Origin: Nepenthes gracilis
Lineage: Eukaryota; Streptophyta; Magnoliopsida; Caryophyllales; Nepenthaceae
Reading direction: 5' to 3'
Length of the DNA: 64,000 bases
Assembly (NCBI GenBank): GCA_033239525.1
Contig: BSYO01000033.1
Location: 9,725,501 to 9,789,500 of the forward strand
Both the position numbers and the translations under genes were made by a program. Shown here in pieces: positions 47,924 through 58,740 of the stretch; within the stretch, counting starts at the first letter, position 1, and each line of letters begins with the position of its first letter. Under the pieces are notes generated by a model. That model did no database searches. It saw only the letters and a list, made by a program, of their open reading frames with translations, and was not told where the DNA came from.

Positions 47924-48802
47924 TTGAAATATTTATATGAATATTTATATATATCAGTGATAGAACACGAATTTATGCATGTGTATTGATATGCCTGAAA
48001 TGCTAATAGTCGGTTACGTGATTATTCTGGTATCTCATTAATTAATCCCAGTAATGTTATTATTCGCGTTAACCTTAGTGGTGTGCGTACACCTTTTTTT
48101 TTTTTTTTTTGCACTCAATGAATAAGTTGATAAGAGAGTATGAAAATACTAAGGTGTCGAGTCGAATGGGAGGCTACAGAACCTTAGTATAGTCTACACT
48201 TTTTCGATACTGACTCAATATTCCGAAGGATTTAGGTCGTTGATATTGAGGAATGATACTTATAACCTAATGATTATTGTAGAGGATGATATCAGGGATA
48301 TCATTTGATAACGGATATCACGGGTGGTATTGGCATGCTATGGGTACAACTTCTGGGAAGACTGTAGAGGTAATTGGATACCATAAATAATCTTATTAAT
48401 CACCCAACCGTTAGGGGCGTAAATACTTAGCTTTTGGTTCATTATGGTAGAATAAGATCCATTGAGATTCTTGATCATCCATACAGAGGTGATCTCAGAG
48501 ATCGAGACTTTCAGGACAGAGACTTAAGATTTCTTTTGGTTATGTTACTATTCGATGTTAGTTAGATTTCTTATTATGAGGATTGATATTTTGGATATCG
48601 AAGTCATTTATTGAAGTTATTTATTACTGTTATGGATATTTATTTAATAATGTATTTACGATGATTACTGATGGTGGTTTAAATGATAGTATTGAGTTCA
48701 TTTAAATTGTTTGATGACATATAATTAATGATTTCGGATAATTCGAGACCTCACCGTGATGATCTCGATCAGGTTCAGGGACTCCGAGCTCTGGTTGTTA
48801 CA
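46483..48802 (+). repeat. 3' LTR of the coding-less element
   Basis: Copy of 43453-45919 with many substitutions and indels. It holds a TA repeat (47881-47920) and a T-run (48089-48107) absent from the sister LTR. Confidence 0.88.
47881..47920. repeat. AT microsatellite
   Basis: Twenty AT units, present only in this LTR, so the expansion came after insertion. Confidence 0.95.
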
Positions 48803-48956
48803 GTACAGGTTCTCCGGCCACCAAATCTATAGGTCTATCTTGCCGTGTCCGAGAAGCAGCGTGCTTGCAGTCTGACTTTGTGAGATGTCACATCATGCAT
48901 GCATTGGAAACCATCATTCTCTGAGCAGGTTGTGTGTCGCAAAGATCGTACATGCT

Positions 48957-49862
48957 CTGGCAAGAGTCAAATCTAAGCTGGCATCCTTGGTTGCGCTGTG
49001 CTCCCTCTCTGGGCTTGTGCCGTTCGAGACCTTCCATCGTCTGCATCCTTAGTGAAGGTTCTTGGCATTTTTCAAGTCCGCGAACGTTTTAGTAGTGAAT
49101 GTACTCAGCCTTCACTAGAAAGCTTGGTTGGCGAGGAGTCTTCGGGCTTTTAGAGTCGTGTCCCATGTTCCATGCCCATGGAGTTTTATTGGCAACGTGC
49201 TGAGTGAGCTCTGAAGTTGTTGCTGGAGCCATCTGTTGGTGCTGGTTTTGGAAATGTTCTGGCAAGAGTCAAATCTGAGCTGGCATCCTTGGTTGCGCTG
49301 TGCTCCCTCTCTGGGCTTGTGCCGTTCGAGACCTTCCATCGTCTGCATCCTTAGTGAAGGTTCTTGGCATTTTTCAAGTCCGCGAACGTTTTAGTAGTGA
49401 ATGTACTCAGCCTTCACTAGAAAGCTTGGTTGGCGAGGAGTCTTCGGGCTTTTAGAGTCGTGTCCCATGTTCCATGCCCATGGAGTTTTATTGGCAACGT
49501 GCTGAGTGAGCTCTGAAGTTGTTGCTGGAGCCATCTGTTGGTGCTGGTTTTGGAAATGTTCTGGCAAGAGTCAAATCTGAGCTGGCATCCTTGGTTGCGC
49601 TGTGCTCCCTCTCTGGGCTTGTGCCGTTCGAGATCTTCCATCGTCTGCATCCTTAGTGAAGGTTCTTGGCATTTTTCAAGTCCGCGAACGTTTTAGTAGT
49701 GAATGTACTCAGCCTTCACTAGAAAGCTTGGTTGGCGAGGAGTCTTCGGGCTTTTAGAGTCGTGTCCCATGTTCCATGCCCATGGAGTTTTATTGGCAAC
49801 GTGCTGAGTGAGCTCTGAAGTTGTTGCTGGAGCCATCTGTTGGTGCTGGTTTTGGAAATGTT
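48957..49862 (+). repeat. Three 302-bp tandem copies across the LINE junction
   Basis: Units start at 48957, 49259 and 49561 and are almost identical (one or two differences each). Each unit contains about 239 bases of Tat2 LTR, including GGAGTTTTATTGGCAA, and then about 63 bases of LINE 5' end. The boundary is GAAATGTT/CTGGCAAG. The duplication therefore followed the LINE insertion and is recent. Confidence 0.92.
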
Positions 49863-50581
49863 GAGGGGGCTCCTGGTCTTGCTGGCAGCAGATGTTGAAA
49901 CTGATGCAGTGGGGTGCCCTGATTCTGTTGAAGTTTCCTCCTTGCTGCTATTTTGATATGGATTGATTGCGTTGAAGCCTGTGAGGCGCTGGATATATTG
50001 CTGCTGGCTGGATGCGATCTGTTGGTCATTGCAGGCCGGCATATCTTTGTAGGTCCTATTCTTGATGGGGTTGGTCACGAATGGAACCGATATTTCTTCC
50101 CGATGCGCCGGTTCATGGTGGCGATGATGATGCGAGCGGAATGCTCCGTGATTGGGTTTGGGTGATGGTGGAGTGCGGAATGTTGTTCATGGTGGGCGGG
50201 TCTGGACCTCGACCCTCTTCTTGCCACTTCTGATGCAGTTGTGGGTGATTCCTGTAGCTGCTGGTTGTTTTTTTGGTAGGTGGTGCCTTTAGGTAGATGA
50301 TTGTCTTTTTTGGCTTGTGCTACTGGATGTTGTTTTGGCTTGAGCTGAAATTAGATAGGCTGGGCTTGTTATCGGTGTCTAGTGCCCGTTTTTATTTTGT
50401 GGAGTCTGTAATTAGATGTCCTCTTAGAGTCCTTTGATTTCTTCTGATGTAACTCTTGCTCGGGGTATGCCCCAGCGCCTTTATTTTTTCTTCAAGTCAA
50501 AACACTTGGAGAAAAAACATTGTTTCTGTATTTTTTTTCTCCCATTTAATCCAAAATACTTACTTACCAAAAAAAAAAAAA
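49800..50581 (+). mobile_element. 5'-truncated LINE in the Tat2 LTR
   Basis: Ends in a poly(A) run (50570-50581), followed by GGAGTTTTATTGGCAA at 50582-50597. The same 16 bases precede the LINE at 49784-49799 and recur in the two upstream repeat units (first at 49180-49195). The tail (GCTCGGGGTATGCCC, then CTTGGAGA and CAAAATACTTACTT) matches the LINE at 22791-26029. No coding region remains. Confidence 0.88.
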
Positions 50582-50949
50582 GGAGTTTTATTGGCAATTA
50601 TGTGGCGTCTTATGATGTCCTCGAACTTTTTAAACTAAGTCAATCTCTCGGACTAATTTAGCCTGTTTGGGTTTTTTAGGACGCTGGCCTATGTCCTCGG
50701 GCCTCTAAAACCAACTTAACTTCTCGGACTAAATTATCCCCTCGGGCCTTTCGAGACGTGAATCACTGTTCTTGGGTCTCTTGGGCTAATTTAGCCTCTT
50801 GGACCTCTAGGGACGTGGGTCTAAATCCTCGGACTTATAGGGTCAACTTAGTCCTTGAGGTTAAATCAATCCCGAGAGGCCTCTTGGATCATGGGCTCAA
50901 TTTATGATCCTTTTAAATGGGCGCTTGGGTAGTGATACCCATCAGGTAA

Positions 50950-52250
50950 CATTAATCAAAATAATTTTGCAAATTAATCAAAACGTAAATTAAAATATCT
51001 TTTGTAAATTTGAAAATCCATTTATGCTGTAAATAAATCATATCCTAATTGGTCTTAGTTATAGTTAATTAAACTTAATTTTTAAATAACAGACATTCTC
51101 CAAAAAAAAAAAAAAAAAAACGTTGGCCTCACACGATAATCCCATTTCCGCTCCTCTCTGCCCACGTTCAGCCAAAATTCATTTGGGCTTTTAATTTATA
51201 TGAAATTTAACACTGTAAATAAACGTACGAGGGTTTAGAAATTTGAGAAACAAGAGAAATTTCTTTGTCATAATCTATTTAGCCTGTTTTATTTAGTGAA
51301 GGAAAACTGCATAATTTACCCTGCGCAAGTTTGAATGGTATTTTTTTCATAAAAACAATTATTTTATTCTATTTTAGCAATTAAATACAAGGTAAAAGAC
51401 TAAAACATGCTCTAATTTGTCATCTCTGGCATAGTTAGCTGTTACTTCTCCCTCTATCCCAAATCAATTACTAACACAAGCGCAGGTCTCCGCGTTAAAA
51501 ATTGATGCAGCACAATCACACTTGCTTTAAATATTGGCATATAGGAAAGATCATTTAGCCTCTTCCAGGATAATACCATACCACCGTCTTAACTCATTTG
51601 TATATTTTAATAATCAGGATTAAAAATTAAAAAATCTAAAGAGATTATATTAGATCTGCAAACTAACAATTTCTATTTCCGTATTAATTTTCTAGCTTGC
51701 TTTTAATCTTGAAACTCAGTGGCACATACGAAGAGCTCCAAAATTGAAGGATAGGAAAGCGAGGTAGAAATAAGATTGGCTGCAATAAAAACCGCATTTT
51801 AATGTTTGTATTGTTGCGAAAAGTTGAAGAGGGACTTACTACTTCATTTTATTTTCATAAAACTTAACCCCAAAAAAAAATTATTTTCATAAAAATTCCC
51901 ATTGATTACTTCTAGTGTCTTAAAAAACACTTTTTGTGGGAGGGGGGGGGGTGGCTGGAACAAAGCTCTCAATTTGGGGGCAAAAAAATATTCAAAAATG
52001 TAGTTTTAAAAGATTTTTACACCAATAAAGGCAAGGTACTAAATGGCTCAGAATCAAACTAGAAATAAACTCAAGGACAACAAAAATCGAAACGGCATAT
52101 TGTGTCTCGACGAGTATTTAAAAAGAACAAAATTCATACGGCATGTTGCCGTACCTCGTCAGCGACGACTCCCATTCAAATTTTACTTCGAATAAAAAAA
52201 GAAAAACGTGAAATAATAACCAGAGGTAGCACGCACCACTGTTCATCAAG
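50950..52250. other. Intergenic DNA downstream of EF-1alpha
   Basis: AT-rich sequence with an A-run at 51103-51120 and a G-run near 51940. No gene is visible. Its right end passes into the 3' UTR of the EF-1alpha gene. Confidence 0.55.
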
Positions 52251-52442
52251 CAGCCGGGTTTTCACCTAACAGCTTGACCTCTCTAAAATCCTCACAAGGT
52301 TGAGGGCTAGAGAACAGCAATGCGGCCATCTGGAACCCAAATCAAAACTGCTAAGTTCGCCAAAGCAAAATTTAAATGATGTACCCACAGTAGGAGATGC
52401 CATAGGTTGGATTTCTAGGACACCCGTCTTCAACACAGAGCT

Positions 52443-53886
52443 TCACTTTCCCTTCTTCACGGCAGACTTGGTGACCTTGGCGCCGGTGGGTTCCTTCTTA
52501 TCAACAGCCTTGATGACACCGACAGCCACAGTCTGGCGCATGTCCCTAACGGCAAAACGACCAAGCGGTGGGTACTCGGCGAATGTCTCTACAACCATTG
52601 GCTTTGTGGGAATCATTTTGACAAATCCAGCATCACCGTTCTTCAAGAACTTGGGCTCCTTCTCGAGCTCCTTACCTGACCGTCTGTCAATCTTGGTCAA
52701 GATCTCGGAGAACTTGACAGCAATGTGGGAGGTGTGGCAATCGAGAACCGGGGCATAGCCATTACCAATTTGCCCAGGGTGGTTCATGATGATGACCTGT
52801 GCAGTGAAGCTAGCAGCCTCCTTAGCTGGATCATCCTTAGAGTTGGAAGCAACAAACCCACGCTTGAGATCCTTGACAGAAACATTCTTCACGTTGAAGC
52901 CGACATTGTCGCCTGGAAGAGCTTCCTGGAGAGCTTCATGGTGCATCTCCACTGACTTCACTTCAGTTGTCAACCCAGTTGGGCCAAAGGTAACAACCAT
53001 ACCAGGCTTGAGGATTCCAGTCTCAACTCTACCCACCGGAACAGTTCCAATACCACCAATCTTGTATACATCCTGTAGTGGAAGACGAAGAGGCTTGTCT
53101 GAGGGCCTCTTCGGCTCCTGGATCATGTCAAGGGCGTCAAGGAGGGTCGGACCCTTGTACCAGTCGAGATTTGTGGACCTTTCAATCATGTTGTCACCCT
53201 CAAAGCCAGATATGGGGACGAAGGGGATCTTCTCTGGGTTGTAACCAACCTTCTTCAAGTACGATGAGACTTCCTTCACAATTTCATCGTACCTAGCTTT
53301 AGAGTACTTTGGAGTGGTGGCGTCCATCTAAATACAAAAGGGAAAGAAAAAGGGTCAATCAGGATACAAGCTCATGCAACATCTTAGATTGCAAACTTCA
53401 GAGCTAAGTGACAACTGTGTTAACCTTGTTACAGCAGCAAATCATCTGCCTGACACCCAGAGTAAAGGCAAGCAAAGCATGCTCACGGGTCTGACCATCC
53501 TTGGAGATACCAGCTTCAAAACCACCAGTGGTGGAATCAATAATGAGGACAGCACAGTCTGCCTGTGAGGTACCAGTAATCATGTTCTTAATGAAGTCAC
53601 GATGTCCAGGAGCATCAATGACAGTGCAATAGTACTTGGTGGTCTCAAACTTCCACAGGGCAATATCGATGGTAATACCACGTTCACGCTCAGCCTTGAG
53701 CTTGTCCAGCACCCAAGCATACTTGAATGACCTCTTGTTCATCTCAGCAGCTTCCTTCTCAAACCTCTCAATAACACGCTTGTCAATACCCCCAAGCTTG
53801 TAGATCAGGTGCCCAGTGGTGGTTGACTTGCCGGAGTCGACATGTCCAATGACCACAATGTTAATGTGAACCTTCTCCTTACCCAT
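52443..53886 (-). CDS. Elongation factor 1-alpha (eEF1A), two coding exons
   Basis: This GTPase carries aminoacyl-tRNA to the ribosome in the cytosol. Exon 53425-53886 gives residues 1-154 and exon 52443-53327 gives 155-448 with the stop; 448 residues is the usual plant length. The intron 53328-53424 (97 bp) has GT-AG ends and splits the NKMD guanine-binding motif between K154 and M155. Motifs: GHVDSGKS at 14-21, GITID at 70-74, DAPGH at 91-95, then domain 2 ([15 protein letters not shown]) and domain 3 ([28 protein letters not shown]), ending KSAVKKGK. No stop, frameshift or changed key residue was seen. It is the only gene here that appears functional. Confidence 0.98.
53328..53424 (-). other. 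Coding intron of EF-1alpha
   Basis: Donor AACAAG/GTTAAC and acceptor TATTTAG/ATGG on the - strand. Joining the exons restores the NKMD motif exactly. Confidence 0.96.
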
Positions 53887-53906
53887 GTTGGAGGATTATT
53901 AGAAAG

Positions 53907-55196
53907 CTGCATCAGCAGACCCACATCAAAACAATTTCAAAGAACATGAGTACTCAGGTCCCAAAATCAATTTGCATACTCAATTTACAAGGCTGATCTG
54001 AAACATAGATGTCTCAATCATTTGCAGGGATAACTGCAAGAGAAATCTTGTTGAAATATCCATCACATCAGGTTCAATATCAAGAGAAATCCCCGGGGAT
54101 TGATACTAATACCACTGGCTTCAATAAAGATGAAGACCATGGCAGTTGCAATGTTTCAACCAATCAAAGTTGCCAGCAATTTGTTACAAATACACAAGAG
54201 AAACATTCCTCTTTCCTAGCAGTGTAGAAACTAAATTTTTTAATGTAATATTACAAAATGCACAGTTTCATTAGCAAGCTCCTAACAATGAATACCCTAT
54301 CAAGAATTAATACTCCCTAGGTAGAGGATAATTTAACAAAACAATTCAAATCCTTTCAGTGCGAAGCACCATACAAGTGCATACATGGCAAATGGTTCTT
54401 TCCAAGACATTGAGTGAGAAAAAAGACCACAGTACTGATATACAAAAACAAAACTTTTATTGCAATGCAATTGAAATATGAAAATAAATTACCGTTTGGA
54501 AACAATAAATCTTTCCACCTAATTGACACAAACAGAACAACCGAAACCAGATTTAGTGTTCATGCTACAAAGACAAAAGACACTTGAAAACAAATGAATG
54601 AGATCAAAATGGGAAAACAACTCTATTACACATAAAAAGCATTTCCATTTACACAAGATAAATACCAAAACGATGTTACACATGAAAAGCGTTTCTATTT
54701 CCAAATTAATATAAATAAAACTTTCCAATTCCATATTACACATAAAAAACAGTGTTTTTGGGAAAGCGATAGGTCAGGTCACCAAATCTACACCAAATGA
54801 ACGGAAAGGAGATTCAAAATTGACGGTACAAATATAATATACATCTGATAACAGCTACAAGATCTCAAAAACGAAAAGAACTCCAGATCTAGCCTTACAT
54901 GAAAAAACATTTACGCTACCAAAACACGAATATCGACAATAAACAAATTCATATAATTGACTTCACCAAATCATGTACAAGGCTTCTCATTCTATAGCAG
55001 TCTGATATAAGACTCAAAATCGACTTCTAAGACATTAAAGATCCACTAATCAAATCCACACAAACTGACCGACTGAAATCATATTCGAGATTTAAGCTAA
55101 AAGGATTTTAAGATCTAATACAACAGCATCCAAAAAAAAAAAATACACCAAACGATATAACTTTTAGCTAGGAAACAGAGAACAAAGACAACCAAC
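53907..55196 (-). other. 5' UTR intron of EF-1alpha
   Basis: A 1290-bp intron upstream of the start codon, with donor TTCAAG/GTTGGT and acceptor ATGCAG/CTTTCT, 20 bases before the ATG at 53886. A long leader intron is typical of plant EF-1alpha genes and usually raises expression. The short open stretches in it are not genes. Confidence 0.85.
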
Positions 55197-55345
55197 CTTG
55201 AAGAAGACTAAGAAGAAATGCAAGAACCCTGAATCCGGCCTCAGGAGAAAAAAGCATAAGGAGGATTGGGAAATGCAGACGGCATAGCGTTATATAGTGT
55301 CAGCATCTCACGGCAGAAGCCTAGGGTTTTGCTTTGACCCGTTGG
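55197..55345 (-). promoter_or_regulatory. EF-1alpha leader exon and core promoter with TATA box and telo-box
   Basis: The - strand has CTATATAAC at 55289-55297, placing the transcription start near 55260 and a leader exon of about 65 bases down to 55197. AAACCCTAG, the telo-box found in plant translation-factor and ribosomal-protein promoters, lies on the - strand at 55321-55329, about 25 bases upstream of the TATA box. The start site is inferred. Confidence 0.8.
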
Positions 55346-55628
55346 ATCCTGGTTAATCCAACGGTTGTAAGAGACCGCCATCTAGCAGCCGTCAGCATCT
55401 CCATTTGGGTTTCTTGCGCCCTAAGGAGCTTTAGTGTGCAGGGTTTTGAAATATTTGCGTGTTTTAATATTTTAAAAACAAATGAAAAAAAAATTAAAAT
55501 AATTAACCATAAATTTTTAAAATAATATTCAAAATTATAGATAAAGTAAGAATATTATATGAATGAGAAAGAAAAACAGTAGTTCTCCACACGTTTGGAA
55601 CTCTCGTATGAATTTTATATATTATAAA
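55346..55628. other. Short intergenic stretch between the EF-1alpha promoter and Tat3
   Basis: Carries possible upstream promoter sequence of EF-1alpha and then AT-rich DNA. No gene is visible. Confidence 0.5.
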
Positions 55629-56849
55629 TGATGGGTCTCAACAGTCAGGGCCTGAAGAGAAAGGCCCAAAAATGTTAAGTCTACGAACCAAAAGGCTTAT
55701 GAGGATGATTCGACCCAAGAGGCCCAAAGATAGTCCTTCACGTCCCGAGAGGCCCAAGAAGCCCAACTTAGCCTAAGAGGTTAAGTTGGCCACAAGAGCC
55801 CGAGGACATGGGTCAGCGTTCCAAGAAGCCCAAATGGCTACAATGGTCCGAGAGACAAATTTAACCCAGGAGGCCCGAGGACACTCTAAGAGACCTATGT
55901 CTCTAATAAGATCTCGAGGACGTGAAGCCAAGAACACAACACTGAAATCCCGAGGCCCTCTAGAAGGCGAAATTTCCAATTAACGTCCGAGAACCTAACT
56001 CTATGAATCCAAGGATTTGACAAAAACCCAGAAGACTTTTTAGGTACGAGGACTATCTCTTCATCTCTGAATCATCAGATCAGGGGAAAAGGGGGCCAAT
56101 GTGACCGAGCACGCCAACTCAGACGTATCACTATTATCAAGAAGTACGCATTTTTTGCAACACGCTACCTCTATAAAAAATCATAGCGCTCAGAGCATAC
56201 TCAATCACTACGGACTGACGTCACCTAACACGCCAAATCAGCAGAGTTGGTGGCAGGCTTCCCAGTGCACGCTAAATCAGCAGAGTGGACAGCTGACCCC
56301 CCAGCACAAGCTAAATCAGCAAAGTTGGTGGCTGGCTTTCCAACACACGCCAACGCCACGTGTCCCCATTTCAAGGGCATGTCCCCCCTATAAATGCCTC
56401 ACTCATACGACTGAGAAAGGGATGCCAACGGCTAGCATTCTACATACACACTGTAAACAGCGTCTAAGATAAAGAAAGAAAGAAAAAGAGAAAAAGGCGC
56501 AAGAGAGAAAGCTAGAAAAGAAAAAAAGGGAATAAGATCTCTCGTATTGTAATCCTGTGTGGCTATCAAAAGTGCCACTGAGATTATTTGTAACCCATTC
56601 TAAGTGTAGTGGAACCTTTCGAACCCAGCGTCCTTCAGCGTGATTTTTTCCCTTTCATTAGAGAAGGGGTTTTTCATATAAAATCATCGTGCATTGTACC
56701 CTCCTTTTCTCCTTCCTGTCATGTCATTCTCTTTAAACTTAACGATTACTATTGTGTTGCACGATTCTGTCCATCCGAGGGTATCGAAAGGGTGCAGAGT
56801 GTAAACTCGAACTGTCATCGTACGGCGGTTGGAACTCGAGGACGCAACA
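55629..56849 (+). repeat. Tat3 5' LTR
   Basis: 1221 bp, starting TGATGGG and ending GACGCAACA. TATAAAT is at 56389-56395, with the transcript start expected near 56420. A CCACGTGTC motif (G-box/ABRE-like) lies about 35 bases upstream of the TATA box. The GCCCGAGGAC-type motifs resemble those of the Tat2 LTR. Confidence 0.85.
56389..56395 (+). promoter_or_regulatory. TATA box of Tat3 LTR
   Basis: TATAAAT in the middle of the LTR, downstream of a CACGTG motif (about 56357-56362). Confidence 0.6.
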
Positions 56850-56869
56850 TTGGTGCCGTCTGTGGGAAG
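56850..56869 (+). other. Tat3 primer-binding site
   Basis: TTGGTGCCGTCTGTGGGAAG directly after the LTR; the least altered of the three Tat sites here. Confidence 0.82.
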
Positions 56870-56944
56870 CGACTAAAAGTTTGCTTTTCACATCCTCACA
56901 GAAACATACGAAACACTCCGACGACCCCAACTCCGTAGTCCAAT

Positions 56945-57620
56945 ATGGTGAACACAAGGGTACAGGCGAGTGCACCAGTTAGAGAGGTGGCCTCACACAA
57001 TGACGGCCTCGACCCCTGCGTCGGGGTAGAAAACCACCCTGATCCAATTGTCAGAGCCTTGGCAGCCAATATAGAAGGCATGTCCAAGGCCTTCAAAACA
57101 CTCTGCTCCGATATAGACGAGCGAGCGAGAGAAGCCCCTTCTAGGGCCTCCCAAGCCGAGACATCCCAAAGTGGGGGCAGGGGGAGAGATCGCCGAGACA
57201 GGCGACCCGGCCAGCACAAAAACCCGAAGACCCAAGTCGCTTCCAACAGCAAGGCCCCTCGTGGGCTAGAGGGCCATTTGAGTCCTCGGATCAGAGAAGA
57301 GAGCCCATAGAGGCGCAACTCCGAAACCCTTTGAAGTCGCCACGAGCGCAGAACTTGAGAGGCAGTCCTGTGGGATGGTCCCCCGCAAGGGACAAGGGCA
57401 GCCCCCGAGCGGTGTGCAAACCGTGAACCTTACGAGTTGAGACATTACCTCAACGAGAAGAACATAACTGCCCCTCTCCGGGTGGAGGAAAGAATGGAAG
57501 GAGGGTGGAATCGTGTCTTCGGCGAAAGTAGCGCGGGAGGGGCTAATACGCTCCAATCCCTAGGAACCTTGAGTAATATGTCAGAGAGATGCAAAAAATC
57601 CTTACAATCTCGAGCGTAGA
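56945..57620 (+). pseudogene. Tat3 gag (N-terminal remnant)
   Basis: The ATG at 56945 begins MVNTRVQASAPV, like the Tat1 gag. The frame is open for 121 residues: an N-terminal region, a possible helical stretch (RALAANIEGMSKAFKTLC) and a basic Arg/Gly-rich part. It stops at 57308. A further piece at about 57425-57619 (LRHYLNEKNITAPL) corresponds to the RAYLNSKK region of the Tat1 gag in a shifted frame. The gag core and zinc finger are missing. Confidence 0.75.
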
Positions 57621-57639
57621 AGTTTTAGAAGAATAAATA

Positions 57640-58740
57640 CTTTAGATTTCAGATGGCAATACTTGGATGACTTCATATAAAAGATACTCGAATTTATCGA
57701 TCACACGTAGAGGGCAAGAACCTGGTGTTCAAATTCATGTGGTAGGGCTACTTATTGGCCCATGATGAAGAGAGACGCTATGGACTTCATGAAGAAATGT
57801 GAAAATTGTAAGATTTATGGTCATATCCCACAACAACTGCACACAGAACTCTAGACCCTATAGTCACCCTCGCCATTCACCCGGTAGGGGCTCGACATTC
57901 TAAGCCTGTTACTCTGTGTCAGGATAGAGAAAGTTCATCATAGTTAACATAGACTATTTTACAAAATAGATAAAGGCCTCTCCATTAGCAAGAATAACGA
58001 AGTAAACTATGACAGAGTTCATCCGATAGAGTATCATTTGTAGATTTGGGATTTTTACGGTCATAGTAGCCGATAATGGAATCTAATTTATTGACTTCAT
58101 TCACTAAATACTACACGAGTTTGGGAATCAAGTTGGTTTATACTTCTATTGCCTTACCGTAAATGAACAGGTAAGTGAAAGTGATAAACCAAACCTTACT
58201 ACACAGGTTAACAACAAAGCTAGAAGATGTAGGGTGCTCCTGGACATATGAGCTGCCCTTTATGTTGTGGTCCCACCGGACGACCCCTAAGGAATCAACA
58301 CAAAAATGTTGTTCAACTTGTGTTATGGGTTAGGAGTGGTCATTCCAATAGAGGTTAGGCTACCCAATTTTTGAGTCGAAAGCTTTAATCCACATAGTAA
58401 TTTTCGAATTCTCAAAAAACATCTCGACCTACTGAAGGAAGTCAAAGAGTTGATAAGACTACAGATGATGGCTTATCAGCAACGAGTCACTTGATACTAT
58501 AGTAGAAATAGAAAAGTTTCCTAATTTGAGGTGGGGGACCTAATTTTGAGGAGTATAGAGGCTACAGGAAAGATAGCCGATAAGAATAAACTATCCTATA
58601 ACTAGGAGGGACCATTCCCAGTCTCAACAGTTCTTCAAAACTGTGCATATAAATTACATACTCAGAAAGGAAAACTAATCCCAAAGATGTGCACACCATC
58701 CACCTCAAAAAATACTATCAACAAACTTTAGTGGAATTGA
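57640..58740 (+). pseudogene. Tat3 integrase (remnant)
   Basis: Readable pieces in order: MDFMKKCENCKIYGH (57779 on), GLDIL (about 57888), ADNGI (about 58071), VVIPIEVRLPNF, ESFNPHSNF, HLDLLKEVKEL and FEVGDLILRSIEATGKIADK at about 58525-58590. These match the integrase core and C-terminal part of Tat1 in order. Numerous stops and shifts make it non-functional, and it is more decayed than Tat1. Confidence 0.78.

Larger units (their letters stand above)
43453..48802 (+). mobile_element. Coding-less LTR element (LARD-like), inserted in the Tat2 LTR
   Basis: LTRs of 2467 bp (43453-45919) and 2320 bp (46483-48802), starting TGTAACATCCCG / TGCAACATCCCG and ending GTTACA, with GTACA at 43448-43452 and 48803-48807. 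A degenerate primer site (ACTAATGGTATTTGAG) follows the first LTR. A polypurine context (TTTCGAGGATGAAAATC, then AAGGGAGAAAGAT) precedes the second. Both fit a chromovirus origin. The internal part is only 563 bp and codes for nothing, so any movement would need proteins from a relative. Confidence 0.9.
36865..50944 (-). mobile_element. Tat2: Tat-lineage element without pol, carrying nested insertions
   Basis: The right end (cccatca, - strand TGATGGGTATC) and the LTR ends at 38087 and 50944 match each other. The primer-binding site lies at 42970-42988 on the - strand, so transcription would run right to left. The internal part is only 4.9 kb: gag remnant, 40-bp tandem array and antisense frame. 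No protease, RT, RNase H or integrase is readable. The 5' LTR (42989-50944) holds a second LTR element, a LINE and a local triplication. No matching target duplication was found, and the first 30 bases of the left LTR differ from the right one, so the left end may be altered or truncated. Confidence 0.82.
42989..50944 (-). repeat. Tat2 LTR (5' in element direction), interrupted
   Basis: Split into 42989-43452, 48803-49799 (including duplicated units) and 50582-50944. Without the insertions and the repeat it is about 1.2 kb, the same as the other LTR and as the Tat3 LTR. Its end ATACCCATCA is at 50944. Confidence 0.82.

Noticed and set aside
49115..50078. Two identical 77-residue frames and a third 119-residue frame on the - strand
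   Set aside because: They are copies of one frame through the 302-bp tandem repeat and have no recognisable domain.
52725..53568. Open frames on the + strand within the EF-1alpha gene
   Set aside because: They are antisense to strongly conserved coding exons and arise from codon composition.
54009..54743. Short frames in the EF-1alpha leader intron
   Set aside because: AT-rich intron sequence without domain or conserved composition.
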